From Pseudomonas sp. RIT-PI-AD (GTDB lineage Bacteria > Pseudomonadota > Gammaproteobacteria > Pseudomonadales > Pseudomonadaceae), in NCBI RefSeq assembly GCF_025642785.1, contig NZ_JANZKU010000009.1:62001-126000 (forward strand): 64,000 nt of DNA, given 5' to 3'. The notes under the pieces were generated by a model, which had not been told where the DNA came from, did not search any database, and worked only from the letters and a program-made list of their open reading frames with translations. Shown here in pieces: positions 26,429-38,600 of this stretch (position 1 is its first letter; each line of letters begins with the position of its first letter). The translations under genes were made by a program, and so were the position numbers.

Positions 26429-29400
26429 TCAGGCATCCACCCCCTGCCGGGTCTTCGCCAACAGGGCTTCCCGTTGTTCAGGCGTCAAACTGTTCAGTTT
26501 CAGCCGCATCTGCGCGACGCGCTCCAAGGCGCCCGGCGTCGCCTCGCCAGCCCTCAGCGCCGCCGCCAGGTGCGCCACACTGGGATGGTCGAAGACCACG
26601 CCGGGATGAACCTCCAGCTGCAACTGCTTGCGCAGCCCGGACACCAGCTTGATGACCAGCAAGGAGTGGCCGCCCAGCGCGAAGAAGTCCTGCTGGATAC
26701 CCACCCGCTCGACGCCCAGCAGTTGCGCCATGCCTTCGGCGAGCAGAGTTTCCAGCGCATCGCGCGGCGCCACGTATTCGACCGCCGCCATCAGCGACTC
26801 GGGGTCCGGCAGGCCCTGACGGTCGATCTTGCCGTTGGCCAGCCGCGGCATCTGCGCCAGGGCGAACAGCTGCGACGGCAACAGGGCAGCGGGCAGGCGC
26901 TCCGCCAGTGCCTGGCGCAGCCGTTCCAGGCGGCTTGGCGTATCAGCGTCGGGCGGCGCGGCGCGCAGTTGCACGTAGCCGATCAGTTGCAGATCGCCGA
27001 CCTCGCCGGGTTGCCAGGTGCGGACCGCCGCCTGGGCGACGTCCGGACCGGCCAGCAACGTCTGCTCGACCTCCGCCAGCTCGATGCGGAACCCGCGGAT
27101 CTTGACCTGATGGTCCTTCCGCCCGCAAAGCAGCAAGGTTCCCTCGGGCAAGTATCGGCCCAGGTCGCCGGAACGGTAGAGCCGCTCGCCGGGGCGTAGC
27201 GGATCTTCGACGAAGACCTCCGCACCGGTCTCCCGCAGGTAGCCGCGGAACAGCTGCTGCCCGCCGATGCACACTTCGCCCAAGGCGCCGCTGGGCGTCA
27301 GGTTTCCCTGGGCGTCCAGTAGGCGTATCCGGCAATTGTCGAATGCCTGGCTCAGGGGAACGGCTTCCTGGGCCGGCCCGGCGCTCCGCAAGGGATGGAA
27401 CAGCACCCCCACGGTGGTTTCGGTGGGGCCGTAGTGGTTGAACACCCGGCAATCCGGCGCGAGCCGGAAGACCGTTTCCAGCAGGCCGACGGGAATCGCT
27501 TCCCCGCCCAGGATCAACGTGGCCGGCAGGCGAGCGCTCTCGCCGTCGAGCAAGGCGGCGAGGTGGGACGGCACCATCTTCAGGCAATCGATGGCATGCG
27601 TTTCGAGGAAGCGGGCGAAACAGCTGGCGTCCCGTACGTCCTCCTCGCTGGCGATGTGCAGGTGGGCACCGCCGAACAAGGCGCCGAACAGGGTGGTGTG
27701 CCCCAGGTCGGCGGCGACGGTGGAGGTCATGGCGAACGCCTGGCAGTCGGCCAGGGCCAGACCCGCGTGGGACGCCTGCACATAGTTGAGCAATTGCCGG
27801 TGCTCGATCACCACGCCCTTGGGCACGCCTGTGGTGCCCGACGTGAAGAGCAGGTAGGCCGGCTGCTCGAGGTCGGTCGCCTCGAACGAGCAAGCCGAGA
27901 GCGCGGCGGCGTCCACCGGTTCGTCGAGGCGCATCAGACGGTCGTCGGCCGGGCCCGGCCAGGCAACCGAGTCGCTCAGCGTCAGGCTCGCGCCCGCCGC
28001 CTCGATCACCAAGTGCTTGCGCGCATCGGGCCATTGCGGATCGAGCGGAACCCAGGCCGCGCCGGCGCGCCACACCGCCAGCAACGCGACCACCAGGCTC
28101 ACCGAGCGCGGCAGCACCAGGGCGACCACGCTGCCAGGGGCGATGCCTCGGTGGCGCAGGCGGCGCGCCAGGACCTCGACCCGTTCGTCCAGCCCGGCGT
28201 AGTCGAGCCGCTCATTGCCATCGGACAGCGCGAGACGCTGCGGATGTTGGCGCGCCCAGGCGGCGATGCGTTCGGGCAAGGCCGGTCCGGAAAGCGGCGT
28301 TTCGCGTCCCTCCAGGCGCTGCGCCCGTGCCCGCTCCGCGGGGCCGATCAGATTCAGCTCGGCCAGGGAGGCGTCGGCCTGCCCGGCGAGGCCGAGCAGG
28401 AGGGTCCGGTACTGGTCGAGCAGCACCTGCATCGCGGCAGCGTCGTACCGACGGACGTCGTAGCGCACCACCAGGCGTTCCGCCCGATCCGCGACGTCCT
28501 CGACCCGCAACGCCAGTTCGAAAGGAGCCTCCCCGCCTTCGCAAGCCACGGCGCTCCAGGACACTCCTCGGACGGTCTCCCCGGACGGGCATGCTTCCAG
28601 GACGAACCCACAGCGCAGATGGTCGTCGCTCGGCGGCGCTTCCACCGCCCAGTGCTCCTGCCAGGTGGAATGGTTTTCCAGGCACTGTTCGAGGCTCTCG
28701 AGCCAGTCACGGAATCCTTGTTCCGAAGGCAGTCCCAGGGTCAGCGGCAGGCTTTTCTCGAACAGGCCCAGGCTGCCGGCGAAATACTCGTAGTCACGGC
28801 GGCAGTCGTGGCGCCAGCCCACCCGTAGCGCGGATTGCCCGGCGATCCGGCCCAGCAAGACCCACCAGGCGCCTTGCAGGATCAGCGACAGCGGCTTGCC
28901 GATGCCACCGGTGCAGTTGCGCAGCGCGTCGGCCAGGGCGTCGTCCACGGCCATGGACAGGCAGGCGAAGGCCGCCGTACCACGGGCACTCGCCTTCCGG
29001 TATGGCAGGTGGGGCGGTTGCGGGGCCGAATCCGCCAAGTGGGCCTGCCAATAATCGCGACCGGCACGGGCTTCTTCGTCCTGGGCCATCTCCGCCCGCC
29101 ACTCGACGTAGTGGGCGTACTGCGGTGCCTCTTCCTCGGCCTCCGCCGCGCCATCCTGTTCATAGGCATCGCGCAGGGCCGCCAGGAAGGCCTGCAAGCC
29201 GCCACGATCGCTGATCAAGTCAGCTACCACCAGGGCGAAGCCATGGCGATCGTCCGACACCCGTCCCAGGCAGGCGCGCGCCAGCCATTCGCCGTCGACG
29301 GCGAAACCGGCTCTCCGTTGGGTTTCGACTTTATTGAGGAACGCCTGCCAGGCGTCGGGCTGACCGCGCCAATCCTGTATGTCCAACGGCCATGGACGGC

Positions 29401-29650
29401 TCTCGAGACGGCTCGCCTGGCGCAGCCCACGGTAGGTGGGAACGCGGAAGAAGCGACTGCCGAGTACTCGCTGGCTCTCCAGCACCCGTGCCAGGGCCTC
29501 TTGCAGGCGCGCAACGTCCAGAGTGCCGTCCAGGCGGATCACCACGGCGAGGGCCGGGCGAGTCGTGCCCGGCTCCTGGGCCAGGCACGCCTGCTGCTCG
29601 GGACTCAGGGCCGAGCCGGTTTCATGAAGCTCCAGGTCCGACGGGTTCAC
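26429..29650 (-). CDS. NRPS: degenerate condensation (interface-like) domain, Asp A domain, carrier
   Basis: 1073-residue siderophore synthetase. It starts at GTG 29650, overlapping the previous stop (GTGA); the upstream frame extension is a shadow. About residues 10-430 form a condensation-like domain in which HHxxxDG has become VADLISDR, so both histidines are gone. The A domain (about 440-950; LFTSGTTGVPKG, GEAIPVG, YGPTETT) gives pocket residues D-L-T-K-I-G-H-V-G, close to the published Asp code DLTKVGHIGK. A carrier domain has GGHSLL near 993. No thioesterase or further module follows, so the chain must pass to another NRPS. The first domain may be the interface domain that recruits the TauD-like hydroxylase at the end of the preceding protein. 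Confidence 0.87.
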   Translation of the reverse strand: MNPSDLELHETGSALSPEQQACLAQEPGTTRPALAVVIRLDGTLDVARLQEALARVLESQRVLGSRFFRVPTYRGLRQASRLESRPWPLDIQDWRGQPDAWQAFLNKVETQRRAGFAVDGEWLARACLGRVSDDRHGFALVVADLISDRGGLQAFLAALRDAYEQDGAAEAEEEAPQYAHYVEWRAEMAQDEEARAGRDYWQAHLADSAPQPPHLPYRKASARGTAAFACLSMAVDDALADALRNCTGGIGKPLSLILQGAWWVLLGRIAGQSALRVGWRHDCRRDYEYFAGSLGLFEKSLPLTLGLPSEQGFRDWLESLEQCLENHSTWQEHWAVEAPPSDDHLRCGFVLEACPSGETVRGVSWSAVACEGGEAPFELALRVEDVADRAERLVVRYDVRRYDAAAMQVLLDQYRTLLLGLAGQADASLAELNLIGPAERARAQRLEGRETPLSGPALPERIAAWARQHPQRLALSDGNERLDYAGLDERVEVLARRLRHRGIAPGSVVALVLPRSVSLVVALLAVWRAGAAWVPLDPQWPDARKHLVIEAAGASLTLSDSVAWPGPADDRLMRLDEPVDAAALSACSFEATDLEQPAYLLFTSGTTGVPKGVVIEHRQLLNYVQASHAGLALADCQAFAMTSTVAADLGHTTLFGALFGGAHLHIASEEDVRDASCFARFLETHAIDCLKMVPSHLAALLDGESARLPATLILGGEAIPVGLLETVFRLAPDCRVFNHYGPTETTVGVLFHPLRSAGPAQEAVPLSQAFDNCRIRLLDAQGNLTPSGALGEVCIGGQQLFRGYLRETGAEVFVEDPLRPGERLYRSGDLGRYLPEGTLLLCGRKDHQVKIRGFRIELAEVEQTLLAGPDVAQAAVRTWQPGEVGDLQLIGYVQLRAAPPDADTPSRLERLRQALAERLPAALLPSQLFALAQMPRLANGKIDRQGLPDPESLMAAVEYVAPRDALETLLAEGMAQLLGVERVGIQQDFFALGGHSLLVIKLVSGLRKQLQLEVHPGVVFDHPSVAHLAAALRAGEATPGALERVAQMRLKLNSLTPEQREALLAKTRQGVDA

Positions 29651-32600
29651 GAGCCGACCTCCTCTTCCAGTACGCGATCCGCCAGGGGTTCCTCGTCGCT
29701 GGCGGAAGGCTGCTCCAGCGCGCTGCGATCGAACATATCCCCCATCGCCACGACGATCTTGCGCGGGCCCTGGAACGGATCGCGGGCGTGGGCGGCGAGC
29801 ATGTTGTCCAGCAGCACCACATCGCCCTTCTGCCAGTCGAAGCGAACCGCGCAGTCTTCGTAGAGGCGGCCGATGGTTTCCATGACCTCGTCCGGTATCG
29901 GCGTGCCGTCGCCGTAGTAGACGTGGCGTGGCATGTTGTCGATGCCGAACAGCGCGATCAGGTCGTCGCGGACATCGGGGTCGAGACAATGGATGTGGTG
30001 CAGTTGCACCTGATTGAAGAACGAGCGCGCCCCGGTCAGCGGATGGCTGATGACCGCCGGGCAACGGGTGCGGGTCTGCAACTCGTCGTTGTCCAGCCAG
30101 CGCCAGTCGATGCCGGCGGCGCGGCAACGGGCCTCCACCTCCTCCCGGCTGTCGGTCTTGAAGAAATGCTGCCAGGAAACGTCGAGCTTCTCGGTGAAGG
30201 TGCGCACGTAGAGCAACCCCTTGCTCTCGAACGTCCGCAACAGGTCAGCGGGCAGGCGTTCGCACATTTCCCGGCAGTCGACGATGGGCGTCGCGCCGCC
30301 GATCGGCGACGGCTGTTCGCAATAGAACATCTGTTTGCGCGGCCAGCGGTCCTGGTGGGAGCTCTCGTTATGGAACAGGATCATCTTCTGTTCCGGATAG
30401 GGGGTGGAGCGGTAGGTGTTCTTTCCGCCCTCTTTCTTCGGCAGGTCGCCGTAGCGGCCATAGAGACCGGGCTGTACCGCCTCGGCGAACCGTTCGAATT
30501 CCTCGATGCCGGTCAGGCCGAAACCGCGGAACAGGATGCAGGCGTGGGTGGCAAGCTTTTCCTCCAGCAGGCCACGGTTCTGCCCGATCCACTCGACGAC
30601 GTCCAGGTCGCCGTCGGCCGGTTCGGCCAGCAGCGGGAAGACCTGCCCCTCGCGCAATGCAGAGAAACGCACCGCGGGCAGGGTCGCCGGCGCGGCCGTT
30701 GCGCCTTTCTTCAGGAAGCGGTCCAGCTTGTCGAACTTCTTGCTTGCCGCCCGCGGCGGGACGGATGTTTCGGGTGCGACGGACATGACGAATTCTCCCA
30801 GCGATGTGTGCCGGTTCCGCAGGGCCTGCTCGAGGATGCCGATCCAGCTTTGCATCAGTTGCTCGATGCGCTCGCGCCTGAACAGCGCGACGGCGTAGGA
30901 CCAATTGCAAACCAGGCTATTTCCGATCTCTTCGACGAACAGGCCCATTTCGAACTTCGAATGGCGCTCTTCTAGGGGCAAGGGCTCCAGGCGCAAGCCG
31001 TCGACCTGCAGGCTGGCCGTCGGCGTGTTGTTCATCACGAACAGCACCTGCACCAGGGGGTTGATCCCCTTGAAACGCTCTACGGCGCAGGCCTCGACGA
31101 TCAGATCCAACGGCAATTCCTGATGCTCGTAGGCGTTCAGCGCGGTGGCCCGGACCTGAGCCAGGTAATCCTCGAACCCTTGACGCGGGTCGAAGCGCGA
31201 ACGCATCGGCAGTACGTTGACGAAGAAGCCGATGAGGCCTTCCAGCGCCTGCCGCTGCCGGCCGGCGACGTCCGTGCCGACGACCAGGTCGTCGACGCCG
31301 CAGGTGCGGTGCAGGACCACTTGGAATGCGGCCAGCAGCAATACGTAGGGCGTGGTATCGAGTTGCCTGGCCAGCGCCTTGAGCGGTTCGTACAGGGACG
31401 CCTCGAGGCGGAACTCCAGGCTCTCACCGTCCAGCGTCGGTTGCTGCGGCCGTGGATGATCGGTCGGCAGGCGCATGCGCGGCGGCGCGTCTCGCAAGGC
31501 GAGCTGCCAGTACTCCACGTCCTTCTGCAACCAACCCTCCTCCCGCAAGCGCTGCTGCCAGAGGGCGTAATCCAGGTATTGCAGCGGCAGGGCGGGCAAA
31601 CCGGCAGGCGAATCCTCGGCGCAGGCCCGGTAGAACGCGAGCAGCTCCTTCACCAGCACCCCCATGGACCAGCCATCGGAGATGATGTGGTGCATGGCGA
31701 AGAACACCTGGTGCTCATCCTCGGCCAGCTTGAGCAGATGGACGCGCAGCAAGGGTGCCCGTTCGATATCGATGGCTTCCTCGGCGCAGCGGCGCAGCCA
31801 GTCGATCCGCGCCCGCTCCCGCGCGGCGGGCTCCAGCCCGGACAGGTCGTCGAACCCGATGGGCAACTCGACGGAATCGCCGACCCGCGCCAAGGGGTTG
31901 CCCTCCTCGTCCTGGTGGTAGCTGGTCCGCAGGATCTCGTGCCGTTGCAGCAGCAGGTCGAACGCTTGCGCCAGCACCGGGCGCGACAAGGGGCCCCGCA
32001 CGCTCAGGGCCGCCGGCATGTTGTACGCCGTTCCGCCCGCCGCTATCCGGTCCACCAGCCACAGGCGCTGCTGCGCCAGGGACAGCGGCAAGGGCGCGCG
32101 CCTGGGTTGCGCTTCCAGGGCGGGCAGTCGAGTCGCGGTAGGCGTCGCAGCGCCCCGGGCTTCCAGGCGTTCCGCGAGGGCGGCCAGGTTCGGGCATTCG
32201 AAGAGGTCACGCAGTTGCAGGCTCTCCAGGCCTTCGGCGCGCGCGCAGGACGTCACCCGGGTCGCCAGCAACGAATGCCCGCCACGCTCGAAGAAATTGT
32301 CATCCAGGCCGATCGACTCGGCGCCCAGGACCTGTGCCCAGATCCGTGCCAACTGCCGTTGCAGCGGGGTTTCGGGCACCCGGTGGGCGCCCTCGACGCC
32401 GTGCCTGTCGGGCACGGGCAATGCCCGGCGATCGAGCTTGCCGTTGGGGCTCAGGGGGAGCTCGGCGAGCATGACCCACTGGCCTGGCAGCATGTAGTCG
32501 GGCAGTTGGTTCTTCAGGTGATCGCGCAACTCGGCCTGCAGGCGTTCCGCCGCCGCGCCCTCTGGTAGCGCACCGACGGGCACCCAGTAGGCCAGGATGC

Positions 32601-35600
32601 GTTTATCGCCCTGCTCGTCCAGAACCAACACCACCGCTTCGCTCACCTGCGGGTGGGCCAGCAGGCGGGCCTCGATTTCACCCAGTTCGATCCGGAATCC
32701 ACGGATCTTCACCTGATGGTCGGCCCGGCCGACGTAGTCGATCACGCCGTCCTCGCGATGACGGGTCAGGTCGCCGGTGCGATAGAGCCGACTGCCAGGA
32801 CGCTCGGCGAAGGGATCGGGCACGAAGCGTTCGGCGGTCAGCGCGGCCTTGCCCAGGTAGCCGCGGGCGAGCAACTCGCCGCCGATCATCAGCTCGCCGG
32901 TAACCCCCACCGGTGCCGGGTTCAGGCTGGTATCCAGCAGGTACAGGCGGCGTCCGCCCAGCGCCCGGCCGATCGGCATGACCAGGGGCACCGCCTGGCG
33001 CCCGTTCAGGTAATCGGCGCAATCCAGGGCGGTCGCGCTCACCGTGGCCTCGGTCGGCCCGTAGGTGTTGATCAGGCGCACCCGCTCGAGCCCGGCCGCT
33101 TTCCAGGCCGACAGGCCCTCGGGCGGCATGGCCTCGCCGCCTATGTGCACTTGGCGCAAACGGCCAAGGTCGCGGGGCGCGGCGGCGAAGTCGCGTGCGA
33201 GCATGTACCAGTAGGCCGTGGGCAGGTCCACCACACTGATGCCCTGCTCGATCACCTGCCGGTGGAAGGTCTCGCTGTCCCACAACTCGCGGCCACGCAC
33301 TACCACAGACGCGCCCTGGGTAAGGGCCGGATACAGCTGTTCGACGAAGGCGTCGAAGTTGAAGGTGCTGAACTGCAAGACCCGGTCGTTCGCCTGCAAG
33401 TCGAACAGCGCCGTCGCCACCTCGGTATGCCGGGACAACGCTCCGTGGCTGATGGCCACCCCCTTCGGGCGCCCGGTGGAGCCCGAGGTGAACATGATGT
33501 AGGCGAGGTTCTCCGGACGGGCCCGGCTGCAAGGATCGTGTTCCGCCGCCTCGACCGGGGCCGGCACCTCCCGGTCGATGCAGAGGGCCCGCACCTGTTC
33601 AGGGATCGGCAGGCTGTCCAAGACAGCCGAATGGGTCAGCAGCAGGCGCAGGCCGCTGTCTTCGATCATCCAGCCGAGCCGTTGCGCCGGATACTGGGGA
33701 TCGAGGGGTACGTAGGCGCCTCCCGCCTTGAGGACCGCCAGCAGCCCGACGATCATCTCCAGGGAACGCTCCAGGGCAACGCCCACCGGCACGTCCGGGC
33801 CCACGCCCTGCTCGATCAGGCGATGGGCGAGGCGGTTGGACTGGCGATTCAACTCGCCATAGCTCAATTGGCGCTCGTCCATGATCAGGGCGATCCGCTC
33901 GGGCGCCGCGGCCGCCTGGCGCTCGATCGAGTGCTGGACGCAAAGGAGTGGCGCCCTCTCCGGCTCGCCGGGATTCCAGACGTTCAGGAGTTGGTGCGAT
34001 TCGTCCGGCGTCGGCAGGGCCAGTCGACCCAAGGCGAGTTGCGGGGAGGCGACGAAGCGCTCCAGCAGATGCAGCAGGTGACCGGCGATACGCTGAATCT
34101 GCCCGTCGCTGAAGTGCTCGCGCTGATACCCGTAGCTCAGCGACAGGTGCTGCCCGGCGTTCAGGGTGAGCGCCAGCGGATAGTGGGTGCGCTCATGGTT
34201 CTCCACGGCCGAGAACGCCAGCCCGCTGGACTGACCCGCGCGCAGGCTCTGGGCGACGGGGAAGTTCTCGAATACCAGGATGCTGTCGAACAAGGCCTCG
34301 CCGGCGCGCCCCGCCCAGTGCTGGATATCGTAGAGCGGCGTGTGCTCGTACTCGCGCAAGGCGAGGTTCAGCGCCTGGACGTCCTGGACCCAGTCGGCCA
34401 CCGAGCGTTCGAGCGGTGGCTCGGCGATCAGCGGCAAGGTGTTGATGAACAACCCGACCTGCTGCTCGATACCCGGCAACTCGGCGGGCCGTCCCGCCAC
34501 CGTGGTCCCCACGGAGACCCGCCGCTGGCCGGTATAGCGCTGCAACAGCAGCAGCCAGGCCGCCTGTACCAGGGTATTGAGCGTGACCTTGTGGCGCCGC
34601 GCGAAATCGCCGAGGCGCGCGGTGGCGGCCTCGTCCAGGCGTTGATCGAACTCGCCGTAGCCCGGCTCCAAGGGCACCGCTCGCGGCAGCGCGGCGGCCA
34701 GGAGGGTCGGCCCTTCCAGGTCAACCAGTTGCGCGCGCCAGAAGGCTTCGGCCGCCGCCGGGTCCTTGCCTTGCAGCCACTGGATGTACTGGCGGTAACC
34801 GCCACTCGCCGACGGAAGGGTCTCACCCGCATAGCGGCCGAGCATTTCCCCGAGCAGGCGAGCGTTGCTCCAGCCGTCCATCAGGATGTGATGGCTGGTG
34901 TGGATCAGGTGGTGGCGGTCGTCTTCCAGGCGTACCAGGGTCAGGCGCATCAAGGGGGCCCGGGCCAGTTCGAAACCCCGCAGGCGGTCGTCCTCCGCCA
35001 GGGCTTCGAGGGCGGTCGGCGCATCCGCGCGTTCGCGCCAGTCCAGCTCGACGAAGGGCACCGCCACCCGGCGGTGGACGATCTGCAACGGCTGCCGGCC
35101 CGCCTCCTGCAAGACGAAACCGCTGCGCAGCACATCGTGAGCATCCAGGGTGGCCTGCCAGGCGTTGCGGAAGCGCTCCAGATCGAGGCCCTGGACATCC
35201 ACCCGCAGCTGATTCACATAGGCGGCCGCGCCGGGTTCGTAGAGGCTGTGGAACAGCATGCCCTGCTGCATCGGCGACAACGGGTAGATATCCGCGACGT
35301 CCGCCGGCACCAGGCGCAACCCATCGAGCTGCGCCTGGGTAAGGCCCGCCAAGGGGAAATCGGAGGGGGTCACACCCTGGTGCAGGCCGTTGGTGCAGTG
35401 CTCGATCAGGGCCAGGAGTTCGCGCCGATAGTCGTCCAGCAACTGCTGGATGGTTTCATCGCGATAGACGTCGGCGCTGAACGACCAGTCCAGGCTCAAC
35501 CTGCCGTCGAATACCTGGCCGTCGACGCTCAGCCAGTTGCCCAGGCTGGCCGCCGCACTCTGTCCCGCGCCACTGCTCTCTCCGGACGGACGCAACAGCG

Positions 35601-38600
35601 CCGTCTCTTCGAAACTGCCGTCGAACTGCCCCAGGTAGTTGAAGGTGACGCGCGCGGGGGGCAACGCGGCCAGCGCTTCGCGTAGCGGTTGCGCCGCCAG
35701 GTAGCGCAGCACGCCATACCCGAGCCCTTTATCGGGCACGCCGCGCAGTTGTTCCTTGATCGCCTTGATCGAGCCGTCCAGATCCTCCGTCGGCGTCAGG
35801 CGCAACGGGAACAGGCTGGTGAACCAGCCGACCGTGCGGGTCAGGTCGAGCTCGTCGAACAGGTCTTCGCGCCCGTGTCCCTCCAATTGCACGCGCACGG
35901 CGGGAGCGCCGCTCCAGCGACAGAGCACCCGCGCCAAAGCGGTCAGCAACAGGTCGTTGATCTGGGTGCGATAGCTGGCGCCGGCCTGCTTCAGCAGGCG
36001 CTCGGTCTGTTCCCGATCCAATCGCAGGCTCAGGCGTCGCAAGTAGGCATTGCTCAGGCTGCCGGCCGGGTTGTCGCGGGGCAATTCGGGCAGATCGCCA
36101 GCGGCCTGGTCATGCCAATAGTCCAGCTCCGCGCGTAGCGAGGGCGCGCGGGCATAGTCTTGCAGACGCTCCGCCCAGGCCTTGAACGAACTGCTCTTGG
36201 CCGGAAAGCGCGGTTGCTGCCCTTCGCGCGCCTGGAGGTAGGCGCTTTGCAGGTCTTCCAGCAGGATTCGCCAGGACACGCCGTCCACCACCAGGTGATG
36301 GATCGCCAGCAGCAGACGCTGGCCATCGGTGGTCTCGATCAGCACCGCGCGCAGCAGCGGGCCCCGTTCCAGGTCGAGGCTGGCCTGGGCCGCGTCGCAT
36401 ACCGCAGTCATTTCGGCGGCGTCCTCCGCGGTGCGCAGCCATAGCAGCTGCGCGCCGTCGCTCGGGTCGTCGCGGTGGCTGGCCCTAACGCCCTGCTCGC
36501 CGGCGACGAAGCTCAGCCGCAGCGCGTCATGCTGCTGCACCAGGGCCTCCAGCGCCCGCCGCAGCCAGGCCGCGTCGAGGAGCTCGCGGCTACGCAGCAA
36601 TACCGACTGGTTCCAATGATGGGGCGCCGGGATGGCCGCCTCGAAGAACCACGCCTGGATCGGCGTCAGGGGCGACTCGCCCCGCACCCTGCCCTGTTCC
36701 GCCAGCGGGCCGCGTCCTTCCGCCGCGACCGCCGCCAGGCGCGCGATCGTCTGGTGTTGGAACAGGTCCTTCGGGGTGATCCGGATGCCGCCCTGGCGCG
36801 CGCGGCTGACGATCTGCAAGGACACGATGGAGTCGCCGCCGAGCTCGAAGAAGTTGTCGTCGCGCCCGACCTGCGCGAGCCCCAGGACCTCTTGCCAGAG
36901 GGTCGCCAGTTGGCTCTCCAGGCCGGCGGCGGGTGCGACGAACCCCGCCTGGAGCGTTTCGCTGTCGAGCGTCGGCAAGGCCTTGCGGTCCAGTTTGCCG
37001 TTGGGAGTCAGCGGTAACTGGGGCAACAGCAGCAGGTGGGCCGGTACCATGTAGTCCGGCAGCGTCGCCTGCATGTGTTCGCGCAGCGTCACCCGCAGCG
37101 CCTCGGGGTCGGCGTCGCCCACCCCGGCATAGGCGATCAACTGCTGGCCTTGCAGGCCGTCCCGCGCCATCACCACCGCCTCGCGGACCGCCGGGTGGGC
37201 CAGCAGGCGCGCTTCGATCTCACCCAGTTCGATGCGGAATCCGCGCACCTTGACCTGGTGATCGAGGCGGCCGACATAGTCGATGCTGCCGTCTTCGCGG
37301 TAACGCGCCAGATCGCCGGTGCGGTACAGGCGGCCGCCGTCCGCCGAGAAGGGATCGGGCAGGAATTTCTCCGCGGTCAGGGCCGGGCGATGCAGGTAGC
37401 CACGCGCGGTGCCCGCGCCCGCCAGGTACAGCTCGCCGGTCACGCCGACCGGCAGCGGCTGCCCCCGGGCGTCGAGGATGTAGCTACGGGTGCCGTCCAG
37501 CGGCCGCCCGATGTTCGACTGGCCACCGGCCCGGCGCAGCGCGAAGGTGGAATAGGTGGTGTCTTCGGAAGGCCCGTAGAGGTCGTGGACCCGCGCCAGG
37601 CCAGGCAGCCGATAGAGCGCGTCGACCAAACGCTGCTTCAGCGCCTCGCCGGCGAGGTTGATGATGCGCACGCTGGCGGGAATCGCGTCGGCGCGCAGCA
37701 GTGCGGCGATGGCCGAGGGCACCGTGTTGATCAGGCGCACCCGGTCGCGGGCCGGCAGCTCCGGCAGGGCCAGCGCGTTTTCCGCCAGCACCAGGAAACC
37801 GCCGGCGCTCAGGGTGACGAAGAACTCCCAGACCGACAGGTCGAAGCACACCGAGGTGGATGCCAGGACCCCGCACAGGTCCTCGCGGCTGTAGTGGCGC
37901 AAGGACCAGTCGATGAGCGCGGTGGCATTGCGCTGCTCGATCGCCACGCCTTTGGGCTGGCCGGTGGAGCCCGAGGTGTAGATCAGGTAGGCCAGGTCCT
38001 CGGGTTGCGCGAGAGGCGCCGGATCATGGCTCGGCTGGCGCGTCAGCCAATCCTGTTCGCGGTCGATGAACAGGGTCCGCGTGCCGTCCGGGACCGGCAG
38101 CTCGACCTGCAGGTCGCTGTGGCTCAGTACCACCCGCGCGCCGCTGTCGGCGAGCATGTAGGCGAGGCGCTCGCGGGGATAGCCGGGATCCAGGGGGACG
38201 TAGGCGCCACCCGCCTTGAGGATCGCCAGCAGGGCGACCGGAAGCTCCACCCGGCGCGGCAGGGCGACGCCCACCAATACGCCCGGCCTCACGCCCCACT
38301 CGCGCAGGCAATGGGCGAGACGATTGGCCTTTTCGTTCAACGCGGCATAGGTGTGGCATCGTTCGCCGTCGATCAGCGCCAGCGCCTCCGGCGTGCGCTT
38401 GACCTGGGCTTCGAACGCGCCGGCCAGCGTACCGGGCGGCGGTAACGCCTCGCTCAGGTTCCATTGCCGGAGAATGCGATCCCGCTCCTCCTCGCCCAGC
38501 ATCGACAATTCGCCGATGCGCGCCTGGGGCCGTTCCAGCATCGCCTGCAACAGGTTCTGCCAATGGCCCGCCAGGCGCTCGATGCTCGCGGGCTCGAACA

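Noticed and set aside
29651-30127. N-terminal extension of the last NRPS frame to an ATG at 30127
   Set aside because: It overlaps the hydroxylase domain of the preceding gene in a different frame and is Arg/Pro-rich. The GTG at 29650 gives the natural NRPS start.
32653-35685. A 1010-codon plus-strand open frame, and similar long ones opposite the NRPS genes
   Set aside because: They are antisense to NRPS domains with unbroken catalytic motifs on the minus strand. Composition is rich in Gln, Arg, Gly and His, with no domain.
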